Under the pieces are notes generated by a model that did no database searches, had not been told where the DNA came from, and worked only from the letters and a program-made list of their open reading frames with translations. From an uncultured Nitrosomonadales bacterium (lineage in GTDB: Bacteria > Pseudomonadota > Gammaproteobacteria > Burkholderiales > Gallionellaceae), in NCBI GenBank assembly GCA_903934275.1, contig CAIZNF010000716.1:1-7012 (forward strand): DNA of 7,012 nucleotides. Direction: 5' to 3'. Every line of letters begins with the position of its first letter. The stretch's first letter is position 1. Below are positions 1-5,330 of the stretch, in pieces. Both the position numbers and the translations under genes were made by a program.

Positions 1-15
1 AGTATCAGTCGCGAT

Positions 16-864
16 TTATGCCTTTGCTGCGCTTCGATTTTGATGCGATTGCCCTGGGCGAATTGACGAGTGTAATGCGCTGCGTCCCAGTTCAACCGCC
101 AGCATTGGTGAGCACCCATTCAGTTTAGCCAATAATGCGACTTTGATGCTCTGAAGTATCATGGTTGACTCACCAGCTCTCTGCGCCAGCAATCTCCCCA
201 AAGGTGCAACAAAACCGTAAGCCAACAGAATACCGAGGAAGGTTCCCACTAAACCGTGAGCAGTCAACATGCCCATTTCTTCAAGTGGAATACCTACCGA
301 CTCCAGCGTATATATTATGGATAACACAGTTGATGCTATACCGAAAGCAAGTGTCGGATATTTAAGCTCGGCAATTGCATTGGCTGGCGCAATTGCTTCG
401 AGGTGATGAGCTTCAATTTGAACATTCATCAACCTCCCCATTTCATTTACGCTAATGTTGCCGTCCTTTAGAGTGCGTAGATTGTTTGCTAGGAACTCAA
501 TGGTTAGTTGGTCAGAAACTATCTTGGAAAGCTTTGTAAATGTTTTACTGCTTTGGGGGTTTTTAAGGTCGTCTTCAATAGACATCAATTCTTCATTGGT
601 CTTTCCAAGTATTTCATGGAGCAATGCTATAAGCTCCACACAATAAGCTTTACTGTATCTGCCGCCCTTCAGGGCAGTGGGCAAGACCTTAAATGTGGAC
701 TTGATAGTGTTGCTGCTATTACCCGCTAAGAACACTCCAGTAGTCCCGCCGATTATCATGAAAAACTCAATCGGCTGAAGAAGGCCTACTATGTGCCCAC
801 CTGCAATAGCAAAGATTCCGAATAACGAAATAACTACAACGAAATATCCAAATATAAATTGCAT
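16..864 (-). CDS. motA: MotA-family flagellar stator protein, divergent copy
   Basis: MotA forms the proton-conducting stator of the flagellar motor with MotB in the inner membrane and pushes on FliG. This 282-residue product aligns to E. coli MotA almost end to end: an N-terminal FGYFVVVISLFG helix, QPIEFFMIIGG at 30-40, and the late hydrophobic pair including LVGTFLGILLAYGF (205-218) with Pro221 matching E. coli Pro222. The chosen ATG (864) gives the usual MotA N terminus and has GGGA 7-8 bases upstream; the frame is open to 948, but a plausible -10 box lies inside that extension. Glu97 matches E. coli Glu98. Two important positions differ: no arginine at the Arg90 position (Lys88-Thr-Asn), and Leu172 where E. 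coli has Pro173. It may be an accessory or degenerating paralogue. No motB is visible; it could lie left of the window. Family assignment is secure, motor function is not. Confidence 0.93.
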   Translation of the reverse strand: MQFIFGYFVVVISLFGIFAIAGGHIVGLLQPIEFFMIIGGTTGVFLAGNSSNTIKSTFKVLPTALKGGRYSKAYCVELIALLHEILGKTNEELMSIEDDLKNPQSSKTFTKLSKIVSDQLTIEFLANNLRTLKDGNISVNEMGRLMNVQIEAHHLEAIAPANAIAELKYPTLAFGIASTVLSIIYTLESVGIPLEEMGMLTAHGLVGTFLGILLAYGFVAPLGRLLAQRAGESTMILQSIKVALLAKLNGCSPMLAVELGRSALHSSIRPGQSHQNRSAAKA

Positions 865-925
865 GATTATGTCCCTGTGGTTTTGCTGTGATAAGGAAAG
901 CATTGCAGCTTCCCGGTATGTTTTA

Positions 926-931
926 AGTATA
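926..931 (-). promoter_or_regulatory. Putative -10 box for motA
   Basis: Read on the minus strand this is TATACT, five of six matches to the sigma-70 -10 consensus, about 60 bases upstream of the chosen motA start. No good -35 hexamer is seen at 16-18 bases and there is no FliA-type (sigma-28) consensus. It supports the ATG at 864, because the upstream in-frame ATG at 948 would precede the transcript. Confidence 0.35.
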
Positions 932-997
932 CGAGACTTGGGGAGCATAAATTCACTAATGAGGTCAGAATATTTATGTGCGCTTCATCCACCAATT

Positions 998-1189
998 CTA
1001 GGAATTACTTTTTTTATGTGGCACAGGTGGAAAGCTAACTGGGATAGGCATCGAGACAGAATAAATGGGGGTGATTGACCCCTTACCATCGAACCTATGG
1101 TAATGAACGCCCCCATTGAGCTTATAACGGGGCTGTGAGCTAGTCTGACTGCTGGGAGTTTCGGCAATGACCAGCTTTATTTTCGGTTG
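998..1189 (-). other. In-frame open extension beyond the amber codon
   Basis: Directly after the TAG of the 42-codon ORF the same frame runs open for 63 codons and stops at TAG 998-1000. The translation starts QPKIKLVIAETPSS, continues with RYKLNGGVHYHRFDGKGS and ends in a proline-rich tail (PIPVSFPPVPHKK). There is no usable ATG near its start, so it would need readthrough, an upstream rare start or an ancestral sense codon at the amber site. A perfect 7-bp inverted repeat lies inside it. It could be a decayed C-terminal half or a chance open frame; the region also holds an open frame in another register. Confidence 0.3.
1083..1103. repeat. Perfect 7-bp inverted repeat
   Basis: TTACCAT and ATGGTAA flank a 7-base spacer. 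The arms suit a dimeric DNA-binding protein better than a terminator, as the stem is AT-rich and no T-run follows on either strand. It lies within the open extension upstream of motA, about 220 bases from the motA start. Confidence 0.4.
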
Positions 1190-1318
1190 CTACACTCCCC
1201 TTAGCCGCTGGATAAAGGCATTATAAAACTCTGCCAGCGTTATCTCGGCTTTATCCCGAAAGAACCGCTCACCAGTAGAAAAATACAGATGCCCTTCCAA
1301 GTGAAATTTCTCACTCAT
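1190..1318 (-). CDS. Small ORF, 42 residues, unknown
   Basis: This short ORF starts at an ATG with a strong Shine-Dalgarno sequence (AAAAGGAGCAACGAAA before ATG, 8 bases from GGAG). The product begins MSEKFHLEGHLYFSTGERFF and ends FIQRLRGV; it is soluble, rich in charged and aromatic residues, with no membrane segment or motif I recognise. The stop is TAG at 1190-1192, followed in frame by CAA. The same frame then stays open for 63 codons, so this may be the first half of an interrupted or readthrough gene. It lies upstream of motA on the same strand, with about 325 bases between its stop and motA. The ribosome binding site is the main support; function is unknown. Confidence 0.5.
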   Translation of the reverse strand: MSEKFHLEGHLYFSTGERFFRDKAEITLAEFYNAFIQRLRGV

Positions 1319-1480
1319 TTTCGTTGCTCCTTTTGAACCCTTGATAATTCCTGGCGTTGAGCATTGCTTGCCCCCCGAAAATCATCAAGTTGTGCGGTTA
1401 TCGGCAAATAGCGACAGGCCTTTAGGCTGGCTCAGGCCAAGGAGGCAACGGTAGGTAAGCTGGGAACACCATACATGGGT

Positions 1481-1510
1481 TTGAGTTGCAGGCTGGCAAG
1501 GTGCTACACT
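1481..1510 (+). promoter_or_regulatory. Putative sigma-70 promoter of the HU gene
   Basis: TTGAGT (1481-1486) and TACACT (1505-1510) are separated by 18 bases, and TG precedes the -10 box by one base (extended -10). Transcription would start near 1517 and give a leader of about 38 bases before the HU start. The stretch from 1319 to 1480 holds no gene that I can support. Confidence 0.5.
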
Positions 1511-1554
1511 CCGAGCCACTGCATGGGGCAGTAACCAACCACAGGGGCAAACAC

Positions 1555-1839
1555 ATGAACCGCAAAGAACTCGTTGAAGCACTGGCCAAGAAAACTGACA
1601 GCACAAAGGCTGACGCAGAACGCAACATCGCAGCACTGATTGACATCGTCACAGCCACACTCAGAAAGGGCGACAATATCGCACTGGTGGGCTTCGGCAC
1701 ATTCGAGGTACGCAAACGTGCAGCGCGTAATGGCCGCAACCCCTCCACCGGGGCAGCTATTAAAATCAAGGCTTCCAAGGCTCCAGCATTCAAGGCCGGG
1801 GCAACTCTGAAGGCTGCTGTGAACGGCGGCAAGAAGTAA
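1555..1839 (+). CDS. HU-family DNA-binding protein
   Basis: HU proteins are small dimeric nucleoid proteins that bend DNA without strong sequence specificity and assist replication, recombination and transcription. The 94-residue product has the family length and layout: an N-terminal helical dimerisation body (1-42), then the signature GFGTFEVRKRAARNGRNPSTG (46-66) and the beta-arm with the DNA-intercalating proline (Pro63) in RNPSTG. The frame is open from 1486, but the ATG at 1555 gives the canonical MNRKELVEAL start and has GGGG 7 bases upstream. It has its own promoter and is closed by a hairpin terminator, so it is probably monocistronic. I cannot tell whether it is the chromosomal HU or an element-borne copy; the neighbours favour the latter. 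IHF is less likely because of the HU-like N terminus. Confidence 0.95.
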   Translation: MNRKELVEALAKKTDSTKADAERNIAALIDIVTATLRKGDNIALVGFGTFEVRKRAARNGRNPSTGAAIKIKASKAPAFKAGATLKAAVNGGKK

Positions 1840-1857
1840 TCTGGCTTATCGGCAGCA

Positions 1858-1882
1858 AGGCCGGTGTTATCACCGGCCTGTT
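1858..1882 (+). terminator. Hairpin terminator after the HU gene
   Basis: A perfect 8-bp GC-rich stem (GGCCGGTG, loop TTAT, CACCGGCC) begins 19 bases after the HU stop codon, with an additional A-T closing pair. The downstream tract (TGTTGTCC) is only moderately T-rich, so termination may be partial. The element separates HU from the next gene. Confidence 0.75.
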
Positions 1883-1922
1883 GTCCTAGAGTGAACAGAG
1901 TAAGACTATTCGGAGAATCAGA

Positions 1923-2354
1923 TTGGCAAATATCGCATCGGTATTAAAGGAAGAAATTATACGGCTGGCTCGAAAAGAGCTACGCGCCGAAACTGAGAAC
2001 CTAAAGAAGGCATCGGCGCAATACCGGTCTGATATTGCTGCATTAAAACGACGAACATCGACACTGGAAAAGCAACTGGCGCGTTTTGAAAAAGCGATAC
2101 CAAAGAATACAGAGGTCGAGGTCAAGCCAGAAGCGGCAGCCAAAACAAGGTTTACTGCCAATGGGTTTAAGACACTAAGGCAGCGGCTCGGTTTGACCGC
2201 TCAGGCAATTGGAGCACTTCTTGGAGTATCAGCACAAACAATTTACAGTTGGGAAGCGGGGAATTCCAGCCCCCGTGTGCAGCAAATGACACGGATTGTA
2301 ATGTTGAGAGGGTTGGGCAAGCGGGAAGTTGATGCCATTCTGAAACAATCTTAA
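1923..2354 (+). CDS. XRE-type helix-turn-helix regulator with N-terminal coiled coil
   Basis: This 143-residue protein is a probable DNA-binding regulator. Residues 5-58 are strongly helical, rich in Lys, Glu and Arg with leucine/isoleucine spacing typical of a coiled coil. A linker (60-75) leads to an XRE-like domain at about 80-140: FKTLRQRLGLTAQAIGALLG, then VSAQTIYSWEAG as the recognition-helix region. The start is a TTG at 1923, backed by GGAG 7 bases upstream; no ATG lies near. It sits 83 bases after the HU stop, with the terminator between, so it likely has its own promoter, though I see only weak hexamers. A hairpin lies between it and the winged-helix gene. Domain calls are firm; target and role are unknown. 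Confidence 0.85.
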   Translation: MANIASVLKEEIIRLARKELRAETENLKKASAQYRSDIAALKRRTSTLEKQLARFEKAIPKNTEVEVKPEAAAKTRFTANGFKTLRQRLGLTAQAIGALLGVSAQTIYSWEAGNSSPRVQQMTRIVMLRGLGKREVDAILKQS

Positions 2355-2361
2355 AGGGTAG

Positions 2362-2381
2362 CCATCAAGGTGTCTTGGTGG
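2362..2381 (+). repeat. Small hairpin between the XRE and winged-helix genes
   Basis: CCATCAAG, loop GTGT, CTTGGTGG forms an 8-bp stem with one T-G wobble, starting 8 bases after the stop of the XRE gene and ending 14 bases before the next ATG. No T-run follows. It may attenuate transcription, protect a transcript end or cover the weak ribosome binding site of the next gene. Confidence 0.4.
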
Positions 2382-2395
2382 TTGCATAATCTCCT

Positions 2396-2656
2396 ATGCC
2401 TACGAATCAAATACTGCAATACCTGAAAAAACACGGTGAGCGTCTCGATACCGAGATTGCCGAAGCATCGGGAATTTCGCTTACCAAAGTGCGCCTCCAT
2501 ATGTCCGAACTTGCCGCAAAAAAGGAAGTCATGTTGTGCCAGTCAATCAGATTTGAAAAGGGCAGAAAAGTTGAAAGGACAATCTGCCGAATAGCTGGAT
2601 ACATTCCCCCCGCAGCACCGGGCAGGAAATCGAAGGCACAGTTGAATTTGTCGTAG
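2396..2656 (+). CDS. Small winged-helix protein, probable regulator
   Basis: The 86-residue product has a compact winged-helix fold pattern: helix 1 at 3-13 (NQILQYLKKHG), helix 2 at 17-25 (LDTEIAEAS), a recognition helix at 29-41 (LTKVRLHMSELAA), and a probable beta-wing at 43-66 including CQSIRFEKGRKVERTICRIA. A short basic tail, PPAAPGRKSK (71-80), could add DNA contacts. It resembles stand-alone ArsR/MarR-like DNA-binding domains found in mobile elements. No convincing Shine-Dalgarno sequence precedes the ATG, so translation may be weak or depend on the preceding hairpin. The 41-base gap to the XRE gene suggests co-transcription. Two cysteines (48 and 64) fall in the wing region; a redox or metal role is speculative. 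Confidence 0.72.
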   Translation: MPTNQILQYLKKHGERLDTEIAEASGISLTKVRLHMSELAAKKEVMLCQSIRFEKGRKVERTICRIAGYIPPAAPGRKSKAQLNLS

Positions 2657-2718
2657 TCTCCACGCTGCCAGCAAAATAAAACAGCAAGCCGTAGCATCCC
2701 AAACTGTGAGACCCCAAT

Positions 2719-2976
2719 ATGTTCGCACTGCCTTCCATGTGGAACATAATTATTTCCACTATCGTTTTTTTCATAGCTGCTTGGTATATCCGCCGCTATC
2801 TGGACGAGCAAGGAATCCCCAAGGGCATGTCACGCAGCTTGATGGTGTTTGTGGTGGCTTTTGCTGTGTCATGGGGTTCAGGAGAGGCTGTGGACTGGCT
2901 GGTGGGGACGCAACCAGCGGCACAACCATCAGGAGACCTATCGCAGCTGTTAAAGGCAGTCGGGGTGCAGCAATGA
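2719..2976 (+). CDS. Small two-helix inner-membrane protein, unknown
   Basis: This 85-residue protein has a hydrophobic helix at about 8-24 (WNIIISTIVFFIAAWYI), a short polar loop with Arg25, Arg26 and Lys35, then a second helix at about 40-56 (SLMVFVVAFAVSWGSG) and a polar tail from 63. The positive loop between the helices suggests that both ends face the periplasm. I recognise no family. The ribosome binding site is weak (GAG 8 bases upstream). The stop codon overlaps the ATG of a 21-codon ORF as ATGA, and a CPBP-type intramembrane protease follows 46 bases on, so the two membrane genes are probably co-expressed. Whether this protein is a partner or substrate of the protease is open. Confidence 0.65.
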   Translation: MFALPSMWNIIISTIVFFIAAWYIRRYLDEQGIPKGMSRSLMVFVVAFAVSWGSGEAVDWLVGTQPAAQPSGDLSQLLKAVGVQQ

Positions 2977-3038
2977 TATATGACTCGGACAAGAGAGGTA
3001 CTGAGGAGCAAATTCAATCCGTATGCGACCTTACCTAG
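2973..3038 (+). CDS. Possible 21-codon coupling or leader ORF
   Basis: An ATG overlaps the TGA of the 85-residue membrane protein gene (ATGA). It opens a 21-codon frame, starting MIYDSDKRGTEE, whose TAG lies 15 bases inside the next gene. GAGGAG inside it (3003-3008) is the only Shine-Dalgarno-like sequence before the protease ATG at 3023, but 14 bases is too far for normal use. Ribosomes ending here could re-initiate at the protease start. It may equally be chance. Confidence 0.25.
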   Translation: MIYDSDKRGTEEQIQSVCDLT

Positions 3039-3718
3039 ACAAACAATCGGTGGCACTGCTTGCCTTCTTCCCTTCTGTCGCATTGGGGCTGCTGAATGCG
3101 CTCTGGAGTGAGCCGCTATACAAAATATCCCCAACCCTGTTTTGGCTGGCTGATACAACGCAATGGCTGCTTGTGCCGTTGCTTATCTGGTTGCTGGTAC
3201 TCAGGTCACACAAAATCAGCTTTGCGGATATTGGGTTCCGTCCCTCAACCAACAATCGCAACCCGCTGCAATCTTTTGGTCTGGGCGAATGCGCCCTCGC
3301 TTTATTCATATTGGGCTTTGCATATTTTTTGGCAGACCGGGCAGCCCACGCCGTATTTTGGCGGTATGGGGGTTCCAGTTTCGGTTACGGCATTGCTGTG
3401 GCAGGTTTGGCGGACTTCAAATACATCGCCGTCATTTATCTCGCTGTCACCGCTGCGCTGGTGGAGGAAGTAGTGTTTCGTGGATTGCCTTGGCTGTATT
3501 TGTCCAAGGGTGGCTCAGGGACTGCTCGGAAGATTGTTTATGTGGTCTTCACATCAGTCATCTTTGCGGCCACGCATTCCGAGCAGGGGCTGGCAGGGGT
3601 GGTTTCCAGCTTTGCCTACGGGGGTGTGGCTGCTATGCTGTTTCTCAGGACACGTAATCTGTACCCAGTCGTTTTTAGCCACTTCGTTATTGATGTGTTC
3701 AGCTTCTGGCAAAAATAA
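3023..3718 (+). CDS. CPBP/Abi-family intramembrane glutamic protease (CAAX-protease-like)
   Basis: The 231-residue integral membrane protein carries the motif set of the CPBP (Rce1-like, Abi) family: EEVVFRG at 148-154 with the catalytic glutamate pair and Arg153, FAATH at 181-185 (FxxxH), and SHFVID at 219-224 with His220 and Asp224 in the last motif. Hydrophobic segments lie near 8-25, 39-60, 88-105, 122-146, 171-184, 189-208 and 212-228. All expected catalytic residues are present. Bacterial members serve in bacteriocin self-immunity, in processing of sorting-signal proteins, or in unknown roles. It sits between a small two-helix membrane protein and a small anchored protein, which is compatible with a substrate or partner relation. 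I see no PEP-CTERM-like tail or bacteriocin precursor nearby. The start has no well-placed ribosome binding site, so expression may depend on upstream translation. Confidence 0.9.
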   Translation: MRPYLDKQSVALLAFFPSVALGLLNALWSEPLYKISPTLFWLADTTQWLLVPLLIWLLVLRSHKISFADIGFRPSTNNRNPLQSFGLGECALALFILGFAYFLADRAAHAVFWRYGGSSFGYGIAVAGLADFKYIAVIYLAVTAALVEEVVFRGLPWLYLSKGGSGTARKIVYVVFTSVIFAATHSEQGLAGVVSSFAYGGVAAMLFLRTRNLYPVVFSHFVIDVFSFWQK

Positions 3719-3749
3719 AAATTCGAGTAATACCATACGGGAGTGCTAT

Positions 3750-4058
3750 ATGAACCGGAGAACATGCCTGAAGGCACTGGCGGGGCTGTACGCTGGATTG
3801 GTGCTTCCGTTTGGGTATTTGCTACACAGGGAACACCCACGCATCGAGGTGCTCCGCAATCAGGTGCTCAGCTTGCCTGTCGATGAGAATTACCGGGGCG
3901 CATTGCTTAGGGCAATCGTTATCTACCACCAGCAAATTATCGACAGGCATGACTATGCGCACGGAGAGGGCTGGGAAGACCTTAATGCCCTTCATGAAGT
4001 AACTCAGAGCGATATGCTGGAGCAACATCTGGCAAGTGCCGCCACGATGTCACGATAA
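3750..4058 (+). CDS. Small protein with Tat-like N-terminal signal or anchor; likely frameshifted
   Basis: The frame encodes 102 residues starting MNRRTCLKALAGLYAGLVLP: a twin arginine followed by TCLK (compare the Tat pattern RRxFLK) and a hydrophobic stretch at 8-24. The mature part (27-95) is soluble and helical, rich in His, Asp and Glu (HQQIIDRHDYAHGEGWEDL). The ATG has a strong GGGAG 6 bases upstream; longer in-frame ORFs reaching back to 3480 overlap the protease and are not used. It follows the protease by 31 bases, so co-transcription is likely. The last seven residues (SAATMSR) look like frameshift product, because a coding-like segment continues in the -1 frame to 4156. Whether the N terminus is a cleaved Tat signal or an anchor is undecided. 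The family is not recognised. Confidence 0.65.
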   Translation: MNRRTCLKALAGLYAGLVLPFGYLLHREHPRIEVLRNQVLSLPVDENYRGALLRAIVIYHQQIIDRHDYAHGEGWEDLNALHEVTQSDMLEQHLASAATMSR

Positions 4059-4156
4059 CCAATTACTCCGGTGCAGTGAAGGCTGGTGACCTGCTATTGG
4101 TGGGCTTGTGCTCAGAGTGCCGGGGCGATGTGGCGCGGGTTATCGAGTCAGGCTGA
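4034..4156 (+). pseudogene. Out-of-frame C-terminal segment with zinc-ribbon-like CxxH...CxxC pattern
   Basis: In the frame -1 to the preceding ORF, 40 codons read KCRHDVTITNYSGAV, then KAGDLLLVGLCSECRGDV and a short tail ARVIESG before TGA at 4154-4156. Codons are G-rich in first position and look coding, and the C-x2-H plus C-x2-C spacing suggests a small metal-binding ribbon. That frame opens only after a stop at 3995 and has no ATG or other credible start before the cysteine. The simplest reading is a one-base deletion (or sequence error) near 4030-4037 that split one gene of about 135 residues. No classic slippery heptamer is visible there. It overlaps the convergent AlpA-like gene by 9 bases. 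Confidence 0.5.
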
Positions 4157-4537
4157 AAGTTTTAATCCCAACTTTTTTGCTTGCTCCATTGGGTTATCAA
4201 ACCCCAGCATAAAATCCGGCAATGGAAGAACCTTCCCTTTTATCTTGGCAACCAGTTCAGCTGCCGCTGCCGGATTGTGTTTCTCCAAATACTCAAGAAT
4301 GGTCGCAACCTTCCAAACTCTTGGCACACCTTTTGAGTCTGACTGCGGAAACGTGCCAGCAGCAATTTTTCGGTACAGCGAAGTGTGCGACATTCTTGTG
4401 TAGTGAAGCACATGTTTTGTTTTTAGGCGGGTGTTTTCGTATAGAGAGGCTGTGTAGGCAGAGGGAAGAACATGCCCCCGCTGACCGTAAAGTTTGGAGC
4501 CGTGCTTCTTAATTTTCACCTTTCCGTAAATCGGCAT
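4148..4537 (-). CDS. AlpA-like helix-turn-helix regulator
   Basis: The 129-residue product carries an AlpA/excisionase-like DNA-binding domain at about 44-86: TRMSHTSLYRKIAAGTFPQ is the hallmark helix plus the basic RKI-x-x-GTFP turn, followed by VPRVWKVATILEYLEKHNP as the wing and closing helix. AlpA-type proteins regulate integrase/excision or other genes of prophages and islands. The N-terminal 40 residues are basic (KVKIKKHGSKLYGQRGH). A C-terminal helical segment rich in Ala and Lys (88-103) and a KKLGLKLSA tail follow. The ATG at 4537 has a GGGGTGAG ribosome binding site close upstream. The gene converges on the plus-strand block, overlapping its last 9 bases. Two dyads lie upstream at 4586-4627 and are candidate binding sites. 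A downstream Met (49) would truncate the domain and is unlikely. Confidence 0.75.
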   Translation of the reverse strand: MPIYGKVKIKKHGSKLYGQRGHVLPSAYTASLYENTRLKTKHVLHYTRMSHTSLYRKIAAGTFPQSDSKGVPRVWKVATILEYLEKHNPAAAAELVAKIKGKVLPLPDFMLGFDNPMEQAKKLGLKLSA

Positions 4538-4585
4538 CTCTCACCCCAATGCGTTGTGACCGGTCGTTGGCCTGTAGTAATTCTG

Positions 4586-4627
4586 AACTTGAATTCGAGT
4601 TATTTGTGGTGCTTAAATTGCACCACA
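4586..4627. promoter_or_regulatory. Two adjacent dyads upstream of the AlpA-like gene
   Basis: AACTTGAATTCGAGTT (4586-4601) is a 16-bp near-palindrome with one mismatched pair around GAATTC. Three bases on, TGTGGTGC and GCACCACA (4605-4627) form a perfect 8-bp inverted repeat with a 7-base AT loop. They sit 49-90 bases upstream of the AlpA-like start and downstream of the 160-residue HTH gene (stop at 4668). Without a T-run the second dyad is a poor terminator, so operator sites are the favoured reading. Confidence 0.45.
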
Positions 4628-4667
4628 GTGACAAAGTATCCCACTATCAACTCACGCTGCGCATGCG

Positions 4668-5150
4668 TCATACCGCTACACCACCATTGGCATCTACCAC
4701 TTGGGGTTGGCTATTCGCCCACTTTTCCGCGATAAGATTCCCGCATGAGTCGTATGTGGCGCGGTTCATTGCCCACCGCTCGTCCAAGGTGAAGTCTGCA
4801 ATTCGGTGGCTTAACCCTTTTGCCAATGCCGCTTGGAAGGCGGGGTATGCTCTCAGTACACCCACCGCAAACTTGGCTCGTACCTCTGCGGGTTGTGCCA
4901 TGTCGTTGAGGAACTCCTGAATGGTTTCGGCAGCGGTGATTCCGGCAATATGTATCTTCTTTGCCGTAGCTTCCAGCCCAGAGGAGTGGAGGGATTCAAG
5001 CTGTGTCTGAAACGCTGGAATATGCTGCCAGCGATAAATTGTCATCACGCTCACCTCCAGCCGCTCCGCAATAATTTTTTGCGGTTCTCCTAACGCAAAC
5101 AGCTTCACAGCCAGCTGCTGCTTAGGTTTAAGAGCCTTCTGTTTTTTCAT
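4668..5150 (-). CDS. Helix-turn-helix protein resembling phage phBC6A51/terminase-small-type HTH proteins
   Basis: This 160-residue protein opens with an HTH module: LKPKQQLAVKLFALGEPQ (7-24), then IIAERLEVSVMTIYRWQ (26-42), followed by IPAFQTQLESL (44-54). The order KQ..A..L..G....IAE.L.VS..TIYRW..PAFQ..L is typical of phBC6A51-like phage HTH proteins and small-terminase-like domains. The C-terminal half (60-125) is helical, and the tail is polar. The ATG at 5150 is preferred because GGAGGG lies 3-9 bases upstream; an in-frame GTG at 5180 would add ten residues (MMFLLYIGGR) and lacks a site. Upstream is the 234-bp AT-rich gap. A regulatory role is more likely than DNA packaging, as no large terminase is nearby. 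Residues and fold are clear; function is inferred. Confidence 0.75.
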   Translation of the reverse strand: MKKQKALKPKQQLAVKLFALGEPQKIIAERLEVSVMTIYRWQHIPAFQTQLESLHSSGLEATAKKIHIAGITAAETIQEFLNDMAQPAEVRAKFAVGVLRAYPAFQAALAKGLSHRIADFTLDERWAMNRATYDSCGNLIAEKWANSQPQVVDANGGVAV

Positions 5151-5266
5151 ACGCCCTCCAATATATAACAAAAACATCACATATAGGGCACAGTAGCAGA
5201 TAAGTAAGCCTCCTAATCTTTAACAAATCTTAAGGACAATAAGAGCTATTGAATGGTAGCCGTGTT

Positions 5267-5304
5267 CACCACGCATCTTGCCCAGAACCTTGTGATGCGT
5301 AGTG
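5267..5304. repeat. Imperfect 11-bp inverted repeat with 16-base loop
   Basis: CACCACGCATC pairs with GATGCGTAGTG with a single mismatch (C opposite A). No T-run follows on either strand, so this is more likely a protein-binding or structured RNA/DNA site than a terminator of the minus-strand genes. Confidence 0.45.
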
Positions 5305-5311
5305 TTTCGAG

Positions 5312-5330
5312 TGGTAAGTGGCAGTTACCA
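5312..5330. repeat. 6-bp inverted repeat TGGTAA-N7-TTACCA
   Basis: The two perfect arms lie just beyond the larger dyad, in the same gene-free gap. The half-site TTACCA also occurs in the dyad at 1083-1103, but there the arms are in the opposite order; a shared binding protein is only a guess. Confidence 0.35.

Noticed and set aside
985..1167. 60-codon minus-strand ORF between motA and the 42-codon ORF
   Set aside because: It has no ribosome binding site, an unconvincing product and overlaps the extension in the better-supported frame.
1340..1389. CTTGAT...ATCAAG inverted repeat
   Set aside because: The arms are 6 bp and 38 bases apart; likely chance.
1417..1438. GGCCT...AGGCC inverted repeat upstream of the HU promoter as a terminator
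   Set aside because: The arms are only 5 bp with a 12-base loop and no T-run.
1422..1832. 136-codon minus-strand ORF opposite HU
   Set aside because: The composition (Ala, Leu, Ser) is that of an antisense shadow of the HU gene.
2407..2811. 134-codon minus-strand ORF opposite the winged-helix gene
   Set aside because: It is antisense to a recognisable wing-helix coding frame and lacks any motif or ribosome binding site.
3163..3657. Long plus-strand ORF of 164 codons inside the protease gene
   Set aside because: It is rich in Cys, Trp and Arg and lies in a frame shadowing the CPBP protease, whose motifs are complete.
4020..4045. Programmed -1 frameshift site in the Tat-like gene
   Set aside because: No X-XXY-YYZ slippery heptamer or clear downstream stem is visible; a deletion or sequence error is simpler.
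1083..5330. Shared TTACCA/TGGTAA half-sites at 1083-1103 and 5312-5330 as a common operator
   Set aside because: The arms are in opposite order and six-base matches are expected by chance; kept only as separate repeats.
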